DNA from: Novosphingobium sp. MD-1
Lineage (GTDB): Bacteria > Pseudomonadota > Alphaproteobacteria > Sphingomonadales > Sphingomonadaceae
Direction: 5' to 3'
Assembly (NCBI RefSeq): GCF_001014975.1
Contig: NZ_BBXA01000026.1
Coordinates: 1 to 64,000, forward strand
DNA length: 64,000 nucleotides
Shown here piece by piece: positions 36,829-45,782 of this stretch (position 1 is the first letter of the stretch; each line of letters begins with the position of its first letter). A program made the position numbers and the translations under genes. The notes below the pieces were generated by a model, which did not search any database, had not been told where the DNA came from, and saw only the letters and a program-made list of their open reading frames with translations.

Positions 36829-37827
36829 TCAGAACAGGCGGGTGAGCAGGTAGAACGCGGCGCCCACGGCGGCGCTGGCGGGAATGGTGATGAACCACGC
36901 CACGACCACGCGCGTCGCCACGCCCCAGCGCACCGCGCTGGCGCGGCGGGCCGCGCCGGTGCCGACGACGGAGCCGGTGATGGCGTGCGTGGTCGAGACC
37001 GGAATGCCCATGGCACTGGCGCCGAACACCACGATCGAGCCGGCGGTGGAGGCGCAGAAGCCGGTGTGATGATTGAGCTGGGTCAGTTTGCTGCCCATCG
37101 TCTGGATGATCTTCCAGCCGCCCGAGAGCGTGCCCAGCGAAATCGCGGCGTAGCAGGCGATCACGACCCATTCGGGCACGTGGAATTCGCCTTTCAGCGT
37201 GCCCGTGGAATAGAGCAGCACCGCGATGATCCCCATCGTCTTCTGCGCGTCGTTGCCGCCGTGGCTGATCGAATAGGCCGCGCTGCTGACCAGGTGGAGC
37301 GACTTGAACACGCGCTCCGCCCGGCGCGGCTGGTATCCGCGGAACAGCCAGCTGGTGATCAGCACCATCAGCATGGCCAGCGCGAAGCCGATCATCGGCG
37401 ACAGGAAGATCGCGACGATCGTCTTGCTGGTGCCCGAGCTTTCCACTGCGCCGAACCCGCCGTGCATGATGCCCGCGCCCAGCAGGCCGCCGATCAGCGC
37501 GTGGCTGGACGAGGAGGGAATGCCCTTCACCCAGGTCAGCACGTTCCAGAACATCGCGCCGATCAGCGCGCCGAACACCACCGCCGGCGTCACCACGTCC
37601 TTGTCGATGATGCCCTTGCCCACCGTTTCGGCGACGTGCAGGCCCACCATCCAGTAGGCCACGAAATTGCCGACGGCGGCGAACAGCACCGCCTGTACCG
37701 GCGAAAGCAGCCGCGTGGAAACCACCGTGGCGATGGAGTTGGCCGCGTCATGCAACCCGTTGAGGAAATCGAAGGCCAGCGCCAGCGCGATGAGGCCGAC
37801 CAGCAGCGGAAAGGCGATTTCGTGCAT
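36829..37827 (-). CDS. pit: Low-affinity inorganic phosphate transporter, PiT family
   Basis: The 332-residue membrane protein has about ten spans and the duplicated PiT signature: NGLHDAANSIATVVSTR near the N-terminus and SHGGNDAQKTMG in the second half. PiT proteins import phosphate as metal-phosphate with protons. The DUF47 gene lies 23 bases upstream; that pair is the usual arrangement, the DUF47 protein being the regulatory partner. The last bases hold a duplicated CTGTTCTGA, and the stop codon lies in its upstream copy. Confidence 0.95.
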   Translation of the reverse strand: MHEIAFPLLVGLIALALAFDFLNGLHDAANSIATVVSTRLLSPVQAVLFAAVGNFVAYWMVGLHVAETVGKGIIDKDVVTPAVVFGALIGAMFWNVLTWVKGIPSSSSHALIGGLLGAGIMHGGFGAVESSGTSKTIVAIFLSPMIGFALAMLMVLITSWLFRGYQPRRAERVFKSLHLVSSAAYSISHGGNDAQKTMGIIAVLLYSTGTLKGEFHVPEWVVIACYAAISLGTLSGGWKIIQTMGSKLTQLNHHTGFCASTAGSIVVFGASAMGIPVSTTHAITGSVVGTGAARRASAVRWGVATRVVVAWFITIPASAAVGAAFYLLTRLF

Positions 37828-37850
37828 GGTGCGCGTTCCCGGCCGGCCGA

Positions 37851-38498
37851 TCAGGCGTGGTCGATGACGAGGGCGTCGATCTCGTTCGCGACATCCTCGA
37901 ACGCGTCGGCGATCTTTTCGAGGTGCTTGTAGATTTCGCGCGAGACGATGAAGGCGACCAGATCGCCATCGCCGCGCCGGGTGATGAAGTTGGCCTTCAG
38001 CCCCGCCTGGTGAACAAGGTCCACTGCGCCTTCCAGCTTGACGATGCGCTCCGTTAACTGGTGCAGGCGCGCGCCGTTGCGTTCCACGTCGCGCAGCAGG
38101 GGCATCGCTTCCGCGATGAGGTCGCAGGCTTCGACGATCTTGTCGGCCATGGCCTGCATTTCCGGCTCGAACTTCGCGACTTCGTAAAGCTCGATGGCCG
38201 ATGCGGCGGCCTGCATTTCGTCGATCGTATCGTCCATGGCGGCGATCAGCGAGGTGATCGCGCCGCGATCGAACGGCGTCAGGAACGTGCGGCGCACGGT
38301 GTAGAGCACTTCGCGGATGATATCGTCCGCCTCATGCTCGCGCTTGCGGATCGTGGCGATGTATTCCGCCGCATTGCCTTCCGAACGGGTCAGGCGCGAG
38401 AGCGCCTCGGCGGCGGCCACGAGCGTTGCGGCGTGGCGTTCGAACATGTCGAAGAAATCGCCGGACTTGGGCAGAAGGCGCTGGAACCAGCCGAACAT
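37851..38498 (-). CDS. DUF47 (PhoU-like) partner of the Pit transporter
   Basis: The 215-residue all-helical protein has the DUF47 features: FFDMFERHA near the start, KREHEADDI, TFLTPFDRGAITSLIAAMDD and the acidic metal-binding-like helix end SREIYKHLEKIADAFEDVAN (in parts). The fold resembles PhoU, binding metal-phosphate clusters. It lies 23 bases before pit and is expected to modulate it. ATG 38498 lies behind a purine-rich stretch. I found no clear PHO box upstream. Confidence 0.93.
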   Translation of the reverse strand: MFGWFQRLLPKSGDFFDMFERHAATLVAAAEALSRLTRSEGNAAEYIATIRKREHEADDIIREVLYTVRRTFLTPFDRGAITSLIAAMDDTIDEMQAAASAIELYEVAKFEPEMQAMADKIVEACDLIAEAMPLLRDVERNGARLHQLTERIVKLEGAVDLVHQAGLKANFITRRGDGDLVAFIVSREIYKHLEKIADAFEDVANEIDALVIDHA

Positions 38499-38790
38499 CG
38501 CTATCGCTTCCGTAAAAAGTTCTGTCCCTGGAGCGAATCGCGGTCTGCGCGGTGCTCGTCGCGCGCACTAGGAGAGTTGCCCGCCTCTCTCAATATGAAC
38601 GTGCCATATTGTCCACCGGCGCGGCGGCGCGCGAGCCAGCAATGTTTCCTTACACGAAGGCAAAATGGGGGCAAAAATGGCTGCCTATCCCAACGTTTCC
38701 GGCGTGAAGCGGCCCCACACCAGACAGAGTGGCAGCGCGCGGCGGACGCAGGCGGAACGTTCCCAAGACAAGTCCAGGGAGGACGTTCCA
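38499..38790. other. Divergent intergenic region (pit operon / porin), no gene seen
   Basis: This 292-base gap carries promoters for both directions. An AT-richer stretch near 38593-38614 is the best promoter candidate, and GGGAGGA (38777-38783) is the porin ribosome-binding site. An in-frame ATG at 38665 would add 42 residues ahead of the porin signal peptide and is rejected. No hairpin or operator is evident. Confidence 0.45.
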
Positions 38791-39621
38791 ATGTTCTATC
38801 GTGTCGCGGCGGCGGTTGCCGCGCTTGCTTTCTCGGTCCCCGCGCTGGCCCAGGAAGCCCCCAAGCCCATTACCGTTTCCGGGTCTGCCGCCATCGTTTC
38901 GGACTATCGCTTCCGTGGCGTGTCGCAGAGTGACCGCGCGCTGGCCGTGCAGGCCGGTCTGACCGTGTCGCACGAAAGCGGCCTCTATGTCGGCACCTGG
39001 GCCTCCAACCTTTCGGGCTGGGGCACCTTCGGCGGTTCCAACACCGAACTGGACATCTACGGCGGCTACAAGATGCCGATCGGTGGCGTCACGGTGGACG
39101 TGGGCCTGACCTGGTACATGTATCCGGGCGGCGCGGACAAGACCGACTTCGCCGAGCCTTACGTCAAGCTTTCGGGCACCGTCGGCCCGGTCAGCCTGCT
39201 GGCGGGCGTTGCCTATGCGCCCAAGCAGGAATCGCTGGGCCGCTGGTATCTGAGCGGGGCGTCCTACGCCACCGGCGTGCCCGATGCGCCGGGCGCCAAG
39301 TCGGACAACCTCTACGTCTGGACCGACGCCAGCGCGGCGATCCCCAACACCCCGGTCACGCTGAAGGCGCACGTCGGCTATTCGGACGGCAACGCCGGCC
39401 TTGGCCCCAACGGCACCTCGGTCGCGCCCACGGGCAAGTATGCCGACTGGATGCTGGGCGCCGACGTGGCGGTCGGCCCGGTGGTGCTGGGCGTGGCCTA
39501 TGTCGATACCGACATCAGCAACAAGGAAGCGCTCTACCTCCAGCCGAACTTCTCGCAGACCAAGAACGGCTCCTCGATCGCCGGCGCGGCGGTGGTGGTT
39601 TCGGGCACCGTTGCCTTCTGA
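38791..39621 (+). CDS. TorF-family putative outer-membrane porin
   Basis: The 276-residue protein has a signal peptide cleaved after ALA-QE (about residue 19), then the Gcw_chp/TorF pattern VSGSAAIVSDYRFRGVSQSDRALAVQAG in parts, alternating aromatic strands, and a C-terminal Phe typical of outer-membrane beta-barrels. ATG 38791 follows GGGAGGA at good distance. Substrate unknown. A strong terminator lies 38 bases after its stop, so it is probably a single-gene, well-expressed unit. Confidence 0.88.
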   Translation: MFYRVAAAVAALAFSVPALAQEAPKPITVSGSAAIVSDYRFRGVSQSDRALAVQAGLTVSHESGLYVGTWASNLSGWGTFGGSNTELDIYGGYKMPIGGVTVDVGLTWYMYPGGADKTDFAEPYVKLSGTVGPVSLLAGVAYAPKQESLGRWYLSGASYATGVPDAPGAKSDNLYVWTDASAAIPNTPVTLKAHVGYSDGNAGLGPNGTSVAPTGKYADWMLGADVAVGPVVLGVAYVDTDISNKEALYLQPNFSQTKNGSSIAGAAVVVSGTVAF

Positions 39622-39659
39622 TCGCCTGACGATCGGCCTTTTTCCGCATGCATGAGCCT

Positions 39660-39696
39660 GCCGCCTGCCCCCTCATCGGGGCGGGCGGCCTTTTTT
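39660..39696 (+). terminator. Rho-independent terminator of the porin gene
   Basis: A 12-bp stem (39660-39671 with 39678-39689, one G-U pair, loop CTCATC) is followed by CTTTTTT. This is the strongest terminator in the window. Confidence 0.92.
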
Positions 39697-39732
39697 ATGG
39701 GCGACAGGATGTTTGTGGAACGGCGGTGCGTT

Positions 39733-39850
39733 GCCCACCCTCGGCCCCTCCCGCAAGCGGGAGGGGAGAATATGCGAATCCCCTCCCGCTTGCGGGAGGG
39801 GCGCGAGACTTGCGCTGCCGCAGGCGGCGTCAGTCGCAGCGGGGTGGGCT
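39733..39850. repeat. Interspersed palindromic repeat, copy A (double palindrome)
   Basis: The element has GCCCACCC at one end and GGGTGGGC at the other. Within lie two 22-bp palindromes with arms CCCCTCCCGC/GCGGGAGGGG (39745-39766, centre AA on this strand; 39780-39801, centre TT), followed by a tail of about 48 bases rich in CGCAG. Copies B and C carry one palindrome each. It sits after the porin terminator and accounts for most of the porin/corA gap. Confidence 0.85.
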
Positions 39851-39917
39851 ACCCACGCGCCGCGTTCTGCTGGCTATGATTTTCACAATGCCGCATTCTT
39901 TTTCATCATTCTGAAAA

Positions 39918-40892
39918 TCACAGCCAGCCGATCCGCTTGAAACGATACCATAGCCCGCCGCAGACGGAGAGGATCACGCTCCACACCAGGAAATAGCCGA
40001 AGCGCCATTTCAGCTCGGGGATATATTCGAAGTTCATGCCATAGATGCCGGCAATCGCGGTGGGCACCGCCAGGATCGCGGCCCAGGCGGCGAGCTGGCG
40101 GGTCATCTCGCCCTGGCGGTGCTGTTCCAGCAGGCTGGCGGTCTCGACGATCGCTGCCAGCGTTTCCTTGACGCCGCGCACCCGCGTCAGCGCACGGTGC
40201 ACATGGTCCAGCACATCGCGGAACCAGATGCGCGCCGCCGGATCGATCGTCGGCAGGTCCGCCTCGACCAGCCGCGCGCACATTTCCTGCATCGGCCCGA
40301 TCACCCGTTCGAACCGGCGCAACTGGCGGCGCAGGCGGAAAATACGGCGGATCGTGGCCGGCCCGGGGAAGGTTTCGATCGCCGCCTCCTCCATGTCCTG
40401 CGCCACGTCTTCCAGCCCATCGGTGATCGGCTGGTAGCCATCGACGATGAAATCGAGAATGGCGTGCAGCACGTAGTCCGGCCCTTCGGCGAGCCGTTCG
40501 GCGCTGGCCTCCAGTTCCTGGCGCAGCGTCAGGTGCGCGCGCGTGCTGCCGAAGCGCACCGAGATGATGAAGTCGGCCCCCAGGAAGAACGCGGTCTGGC
40601 CATAGGAGATGATCTCGCCATCGTGCAGGCTGGCCGTGCGCGCCACTGCGAACAGCTGCTTTCCGTAGGCCTCCACCTTGGGCAGCTGGCGCGGATTGAG
40701 CGCATCTTCCACCGCCAGCGGATGCAGCCCGTATTGCCGGCGCACCCGCTCCATCTCCTCCACGGTCGGTTCGCACAGGCCGATCCAGTCGAACGTCTGG
40801 GGCGGCAGCGGCGCGCGCGGCACGCCATCGAGCACGATGTCGACTTCGTGGGCCTGGCCCTGGCTGTAGCGGCGGGACGCAATGATCGGCAT
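39918..40892 (-). CDS. CorA-family divalent metal/Mg2+ transporter
   Basis: The 324-residue protein ends in two membrane spans preceded by the family signature YGMNFE (in IAGIYGMNFEYIPE). The large N-terminal part is the cytoplasmic domain with long helices. The frame opens at 40997, but ATG 40892 gives the family-like start MPIIASRRYSQGQ. CorA proteins usually carry Mg2+, Co2+ or Ni2+; ZntB relatives export or import Zn2+, and the sequence does not settle which. Divergent from the monooxygenase gene. Confidence 0.9.
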   Translation of the reverse strand: MPIIASRRYSQGQAHEVDIVLDGVPRAPLPPQTFDWIGLCEPTVEEMERVRRQYGLHPLAVEDALNPRQLPKVEAYGKQLFAVARTASLHDGEIISYGQTAFFLGADFIISVRFGSTRAHLTLRQELEASAERLAEGPDYVLHAILDFIVDGYQPITDGLEDVAQDMEEAAIETFPGPATIRRIFRLRRQLRRFERVIGPMQEMCARLVEADLPTIDPAARIWFRDVLDHVHRALTRVRGVKETLAAIVETASLLEQHRQGEMTRQLAAWAAILAVPTAIAGIYGMNFEYIPELKWRFGYFLVWSVILSVCGGLWYRFKRIGWL

Positions 40893-41053
40893 GGGCCTGC
40901 TTGTGGCAAAGCCCGCAGTCGCGCGCAATCGCCCCTGGCTGGTCCATCGCGGCGGGCCGAGTCGGCAAGCCGCTGAAGGCGCGAATCGGGCTGGCAATTC
41001 GCGGGGATTGCGATAGGTTCGGTTGCAATCAGAAACTGGAGGGGTTTGGAATC

Positions 41054-42601
41054 ATGGGTGCAGCCGCGTTGAAGCCGGAAGGGCAGACGGAAAGACCGGC
41101 GACCAGCGCGACGCCGGACGTCGACGTGGCGATCGTCGGTGCCGGCCTTTCGGGCATCGGCATGGCCGCGCACATGCAGATGATGTGCCCCGGCAGCAGC
41201 TATGCCATCCTCGAGCGGCGCGAACAGATCGGCGGCACCTGGGATCTGTTCCGCTACCCCGGCATCCGTTCCGACAGCGACATGCACACGCTGGGCTTCA
41301 TCTTCGAACCGTGGAAGCACGAGAAATCGATCGCGGACGGCCCGGCCATTCTCGAATATCTGAACCGCATCGCCGACGAGCGCGGCATCCGCCCGCATAT
41401 CCGCTTCGGCACCAAGGTGCTGTCCGCCGACTGGGACAGCGCGCGGGCGCTGTGGACGGTGATGACCGAGGACGAGGCGGGCACCCGCCGGAGCGTGACC
41501 GCCCGGCTGCTGTACCTGGGTTCGGGCTATTACGATTACGACACCCCGCATGACGCGCAGTTCGCCGGCCGCGAGGACTTCCGGGGCACGATCATCCATC
41601 CGCAGTTCTGGCCGAGCCATCTGGACTATGCGGGCAAGCGCGTGGTGGTGATCGGTTCGGGCGCGACGGCGGTGACGATCGTGCCGTCGATGACGCACAA
41701 GGCCGCGCACGTCACCATGCTGCAGCGCACGCCGACGTGGTACGCGATCCGCCCTGCGCGCGATGCCCTGGCCAACGCGTTGCGCCGCATCCTGCCGGAA
41801 AAGGTCGCCTATGCGATCACCCGCTTCAAGAACGTGCGGCTGCAGAACCTGGTGTTCAAGCGCGCCCGCAGCCAGCCGGAAAAGGTCAAGGACTACCTGA
41901 CCAAGAAGATCAAGGCCGCGCTGGGCGACAAGTACGATGCCAAGACCTTCACCCCGCCCTACGATCCGTGGGACCAGCGCCTGTGCCTGGTGCCCGATGC
42001 CGACATGTTCGAGGCGATCAAGGCGGGCAAGGCCGATATCGTGACCGATCACATCGACCGCTTCGACGCCACCGGCATCCAGCTCAAGTCCGGCCGCCAT
42101 CTCGATGCCGACGTGATCATCACGGCCACCGGCCTGCGCCTGACCATGGGCGGCAAGATCGCGCTGAGCCTCGATGGCGTGCCGATGAACTTCGCCGACC
42201 ATTTCTACTACAAGGGCTGCATGTTCTCGAACGTGCCCAACCTGGTGGCGGTGTTCGGCTATCTCAACGCCTCGTGGACGCTGCGCGCGGACCTCATTTC
42301 CGATTACGCCTGCCGTTTGCTCAACACGATGAAGGCAAAGGGCGCGCACGTGGCGACGCCGGTGCTGGCGGCCGATCACGGGCTGGTCGAGGACAACGTG
42401 TTCGATTTCTCGTCGGGCTATCTCCAGCGCGCGCTGACTATCATGCCCAAGAGCGCGGCCGCGCTGCCCTGGCGGCTCAACCAGGATTACGTTTACGACA
42501 AGGCGTGGATGAAGGCCTCGCCGATCGAGGACGGCATCCTGGCGCTCGGCCGCGCGCAGCCGGCGGCGCAGGCGCAGCCCCAGCTCGAAGCGGCCGAATA
42601 G
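41054..42601 (+). CDS. Flavin-dependent monooxygenase, Baeyer-Villiger type
   Basis: The 515-residue protein has two Rossmann motifs: VAIVGAGLSGIG (FAD) near residue 30 and VVIGSGATA (NADPH) near 200. Between them lies FRGTIIHPQFW at 176-186, an exact match to the BVMO fingerprint FxGxxxHxxxW. BVMOs insert oxygen next to a ketone carbonyl to make esters or lactones. The substrate is unknown, and no catabolic partner (esterase, alcohol dehydrogenase) lies beside it. ATG 41054 follows GGAGGGG, a strong ribosome-binding site. Confidence 0.9.
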   Translation: MGAAALKPEGQTERPATSATPDVDVAIVGAGLSGIGMAAHMQMMCPGSSYAILERREQIGGTWDLFRYPGIRSDSDMHTLGFIFEPWKHEKSIADGPAILEYLNRIADERGIRPHIRFGTKVLSADWDSARALWTVMTEDEAGTRRSVTARLLYLGSGYYDYDTPHDAQFAGREDFRGTIIHPQFWPSHLDYAGKRVVVIGSGATAVTIVPSMTHKAAHVTMLQRTPTWYAIRPARDALANALRRILPEKVAYAITRFKNVRLQNLVFKRARSQPEKVKDYLTKKIKAALGDKYDAKTFTPPYDPWDQRLCLVPDADMFEAIKAGKADIVTDHIDRFDATGIQLKSGRHLDADVIITATGLRLTMGGKIALSLDGVPMNFADHFYYKGCMFSNVPNLVAVFGYLNASWTLRADLISDYACRLLNTMKAKGAHVATPVLAADHGLVEDNVFDFSSGYLQRALTIMPKSAAALPWRLNQDYVYDKAWMKASPIEDGILALGRAQPAAQAQPQLEAAE

Positions 42602-42692
42602 CGATCGTCCGCTCCGGACCCGCGCGGCCTTTGGGGCATCGCGGCCGGGGCACGCTTGCACTGGCGCGGGTTTGCGGTATCGGTTCTTCCCG

Positions 42693-43454
42693 ATGACCAA
42701 CGAAACCCGCATCTGGACCGCCGCGCTGATCGTGATCGGCGACGAAATCCTGTCTGGCCGCACGCAGGACAAGAACATCGCGCAGATCGCCACCTGGCTG
42801 GGCGTGCAGGGCATTCGCCTGCGCGAAGTGCGCGTGGTGCCCGATGTGATGGATGCGATCGTGGAGGCGGTGAACACGCTGCGCGCGCGCAACGACTATC
42901 TGTTCACCACCGGCGGCATCGGCCCCACGCACGACGACATCACCGTGGACGCGGTGGCGCAGGCGCTGGGCGTGGACGTGGAAATCCACCCCGATGCGCG
43001 CAAGGTGCTGGAGGATTATTACGCCACCCGCGGCGGGCTGAACGAGGGCCGGCTGCGCATGGCGCGCGTGCCGGCGGGGGCGAACCTGATCGAGAACCGC
43101 ATGTCGGGCGCGCCGGGCATCCGCATCGGCAACGTGTTCCTGATGGCCGGGGTGCCGCACATCACCGCGCAGATGCTCGACGGGCTGACCGGCACGCTGG
43201 AAGGCGGGCTGCCGCTGCAATCGGCAACGATCGGCTGCTGGGTTCCCGAAAGCGAGATCGCCGAGCTTCTCAGCAAGACCGAGAGAGCGTTCGACGGGTG
43301 CCAGATCGGCAGCTATCCGTTCTTCCGCGAAGGCCGGGTGGGCGCGAACTTCGTGATCCGGTCGACCGATACCGCGCAGCTCGAAGCCTGCGCGGCGGCG
43401 CTGATCGCCGGGCTGGAAGCGACCGGGCGGGAAGCGGTGGCAGGCGGCATTTGA
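42693..43454 (+). CDS. CinA-like molybdopterin-binding-fold protein
   Basis: The 253-residue protein corresponds to the N-terminal half of CinA: AALIVIGDEILSGRTQDKN, FTTGGIGPTHDDIT and the downstream LMAGVPHIT block. The C-terminal nicotinamide-nucleotide amidase (PncC) domain of full CinA is absent. That stand-alone form is common in alphaproteobacteria; the fold binds ADP-ribose or related nucleotides in COG1058 proteins. Overlaps the next gene by four bases (TTGA). Confidence 0.9.
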   Translation: MTNETRIWTAALIVIGDEILSGRTQDKNIAQIATWLGVQGIRLREVRVVPDVMDAIVEAVNTLRARNDYLFTTGGIGPTHDDITVDAVAQALGVDVEIHPDARKVLEDYYATRGGLNEGRLRMARVPAGANLIENRMSGAPGIRIGNVFLMAGVPHITAQMLDGLTGTLEGGLPLQSATIGCWVPESEIAELLSKTERAFDGCQIGSYPFFREGRVGANFVIRSTDTAQLEACAAALIAGLEATGREAVAGGI

Positions 43455-44017
43455 CCGTACACCGCACGGGCGCCGTGGCCGTGCTGGCGGCGGCGTCGAT
43501 GGCGGGATGCTCCCCCACGCTGCACCGTTTCGAGGCCACGCTGGCCGCGCAGGACAGCGCGACGCAGGCGCTGGGCGAATGGTGCGCGGCGCGCGGTATC
43601 GCGCAACCGGCGACGATCCGCGCCATGGCGGACCGGGATGCGCGCGATGCGCCATCGCCCGCCGTGCGCAAGGCGCTGGGGGTGACGGCGGACGAGCCGG
43701 TCGCCTATCGCCATGTCCGCCTGGACTGTGGTGGAACCGTGCTGTCCGATGCGCGCAACTGGTACGTGCCGGCGCGGCTGACGGCGGCGATGAACCGCAC
43801 GCTGGAGACGACCGACATGCCGTTCGGCAAAGTCGTCATGCCGCTCGGCTTCCGGCGCGAACGGCTGGAGGCGCGGCGTGGGCGGGCGGCGGAATGCCCT
43901 GCCGGTACGGTCCTGTCGCACCGCGCGGTCTTGCGTCTGGGTGAGGGAACCGCGATCAGCCTGGTCGTGGAATGCTACACCCGCGCCAATCTGGCGCCGG
44001 TCAGAACAGCGCGCTGA
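43451..44017 (+). CDS. Predicted lipoprotein, UbiC/UTRA-like fold suspected
   Basis: The 188-residue protein starts at TTG 43451, which overlaps the preceding stop (TTGA); a GTG a few codons in is an alternative. The lipobox is ASMAGC, so the mature protein would begin with Cys near residue 20 and be anchored in a membrane. The body has RHVRLDCGGTVLSDARNWYVP, DMPFGKVVMPLGF and VVECYTRANL, a pattern that recalls chorismate lyase (UbiC) and the related UTRA domain. That likeness is from memory and weak. Its last 17 bases overlap the convergent porin gene. Confidence 0.6.
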   Translation: MTVHRTGAVAVLAAASMAGCSPTLHRFEATLAAQDSATQALGEWCAARGIAQPATIRAMADRDARDAPSPAVRKALGVTADEPVAYRHVRLDCGGTVLSDARNWYVPARLTAAMNRTLETTDMPFGKVVMPLGFRRERLEARRGRAAECPAGTVLSHRAVLRLGEGTAISLVVECYTRANLAPVRTAR

Positions 44018-45398
44018 GGTTGAACGAGACGTAGCGCGTGGTCCGCCCCGGCGGCGCGTTGGGCGCGTCGGTCAGAAAGCGGCCCTTGGCCAGCAGCACG
44101 CCATCCAGTTCCAGCCGCAGATGGCGCGGCAACAGCCAGTAGCGCAGCCGCGCGTCGAACTGGTGCCCGGCGAAGGAGCCCGACCGGCCGCTGGCATCGC
44201 GCACGCCAGTGGTGGCGAAACTGTCGCGCGAGTCGGCCAGCCACATCGGATGATAGGTCGCCAGCAGGTCCAGCCGCCGGTCGGACGCGGTTTCCAGCCG
44301 GATTCCGGGCGTCACGATATTGGCGCGCGTGACCGCGTTGTAGATGCCCGAAGGCGCGAAATCGCCGCGCCGCATCCCGAACAGCGTATCGAAACGGCCA
44401 TAGCGGCCACCACTGCCCGCGCCGCTGGCATAGTCGAACTCGATCGACAGGCGCGGGCGCCACGGGCCGGCGAACGTGTAACCCGCATCGGCATGGAAGA
44501 ACGTGGCGCGCACCGGCAATTCGGGCGCGGTGGCGGCCAGCGAGGTGCGGGTGTGCCCCCACTGGACCATCACCTCCGCCTCGCCATCGGCATGGCCGGG
44601 GCGCGGATCGGCGATCACGCGCGCGCTCGCCGTGCTCAGCGACCGGTCGCGGGTAGGGCGGCCGGGGGCGTCGCGTTCGCCGAAATGGAAGAAGCCCAGC
44701 TCAGCCGTGATCGGAACCGCCGCGCCCGCGCGTGAGACGGAGCGGCTGACGATCCCGCCCCACAGCACCGCGTCGAAGCTTTCGCGGTCCAGCTCCACCT
44801 TGCCGCTGCGCAGCGATGCCGCATCGTCGGGCAGGCGCATCGCCGGCAGGGCATAGATCAGCGTGGCCTGCAAGCCGCGCCGCCCGGCGATGTCCACGCG
44901 CACGCCGGTATTGCTGTTGACCGTGTTGCGGTATTCGTCGGCCGCGATCAGCCGGCGCGATCCCAGCGCCAGGGTGAAGCGCCCGCCCTGCACCGAAACC
45001 TTGGTGCCCGGCCCCAGTACAGGCCCCAGATCATAGCCGACGAAGGCCTGCACCGGTTCCAGCGTGTTCACTTCGCTGGTGGTCACGGGGGTGCCCGGAT
45101 CGGCGTTCCACACGCGGCTGTCGTGGATTTCGGTGACCACGCGAAACGACCCGCTGCGATATTGCGCCAGCACCTGCGTGCGCAGGTTGACCAGCGTATC
45201 GCTGCTGTCGAAGCCGGGGCGCGCCTGACCGTCGATCGCCTCCACGCGCAAGCGCACGTTGCCGGTTACGCGCAGACCGTCATCCGCTTCCGCCGCGCGT
45301 GCGGGTGCCGTCACGGACGCCGTCATCGCGATAGCCATGGAGGCGGTGGACGCTCGCCGCCACAGCGGCCTGGTCCTTCCGGACAGTGTGATCCCCAA
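44001..45398 (-). CDS. Alginate-export-family outer-membrane porin
   Basis: The 465-residue protein has a long signal peptide (Arg-rich start, cleavage near ARA-AE, about residue 36). The mature part has the pattern of the alginate_exp porins: VTGNVRLRVEAIDGQ at the beginning, VSVQGGRFTLALGSRRLI, repeated amphipathic strands and a C-terminal Phe (SFNLSALF). The name reflects a family, not proven alginate transport; many members are general porins. The start at 45398 is the longest; an ATG at 45338 is an alternative with a shorter signal. Confidence 0.82.
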   Translation of the reverse strand: MGITLSGRTRPLWRRASTASMAIAMTASVTAPARAAEADDGLRVTGNVRLRVEAIDGQARPGFDSSDTLVNLRTQVLAQYRSGSFRVVTEIHDSRVWNADPGTPVTTSEVNTLEPVQAFVGYDLGPVLGPGTKVSVQGGRFTLALGSRRLIAADEYRNTVNSNTGVRVDIAGRRGLQATLIYALPAMRLPDDAASLRSGKVELDRESFDAVLWGGIVSRSVSRAGAAVPITAELGFFHFGERDAPGRPTRDRSLSTASARVIADPRPGHADGEAEVMVQWGHTRTSLAATAPELPVRATFFHADAGYTFAGPWRPRLSIEFDYASGAGSGGRYGRFDTLFGMRRGDFAPSGIYNAVTRANIVTPGIRLETASDRRLDLLATYHPMWLADSRDSFATTGVRDASGRSGSFAGHQFDARLRYWLLPRHLRLELDGVLLAKGRFLTDAPNAPPGRTTRYVSFNLSALF

Positions 45399-45479
45399 CG
45401 CGCGGCCCCTTCCGCATCGCGCGATTCGCGATAGCGCGCGTTAGAGCGGGGGCGGTCAGCCGGTCAATCTGCCGAAAGA

Positions 45480-45695
45480 TCAATCGTCCCGGGCGAACGG
45501 ATCTTTCCCGGCGCCGGCGCCGGTCCAGACGCCCGCCTGCGCCTCGACATAGGCTTCCAGTTCGCGCCAGTGCCGGTCCCAGCCGGGGCCGCGCCGGGCA
45601 GGGGGTACTTCAGCCTCCACCATGGCGCGGGCGCGCCGCACGGGATTGCCGGCCGGGTCGGAAGGCGGATTGCTGCGAAGCGGATCGTCGGCCAT
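45480..45695 (-). CDS. Small hypothetical protein
   Basis: The 71-residue protein is acidic at its C-terminus (KDPFARDD) and contains [21 protein letters not shown] do not recognise a family. The frame stays open to 45920, but the extra 75 residues are produced by an interspersed DNA repeat (copy B), which yields the peptide [11 protein letters not shown], so ATG 45695 is preferred. A weak AGGAGG is seen before it (45699-45704). Small proteins of this type occur near rplA in sphingomonads as far as I recall. Confidence 0.6.
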   Translation of the reverse strand: MADDPLRSNPPSDPAGNPVRRARAMVEAEVPPARRGPGWDRHWRELEAYVEAQAGVWTGAGAGKDPFARDD

Positions 45696-45782
45696 GCGCG
45701 CCTCCTGCACCAGCGCCGCCGGCAAGGATAGCGCGCTTGCGAAAAAAGCCGTGGCATCGTTTGCCAAAGTAACGCGCAGGCG

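Noticed and set aside
36821..36842. CCCGCC/GGCGGG hairpin at the end of pit
   Set aside because: The stem overlaps the stop codon and has no T-run; it comes from a short duplication of CTGTTCTGA and is not a convincing terminator.
39648..39940. Three overlapping short plus-strand frames over the repeat after the porin
   Set aside because: They are produced by the palindromic repeat and the porin terminator and have no ribosome-binding site or family resemblance.
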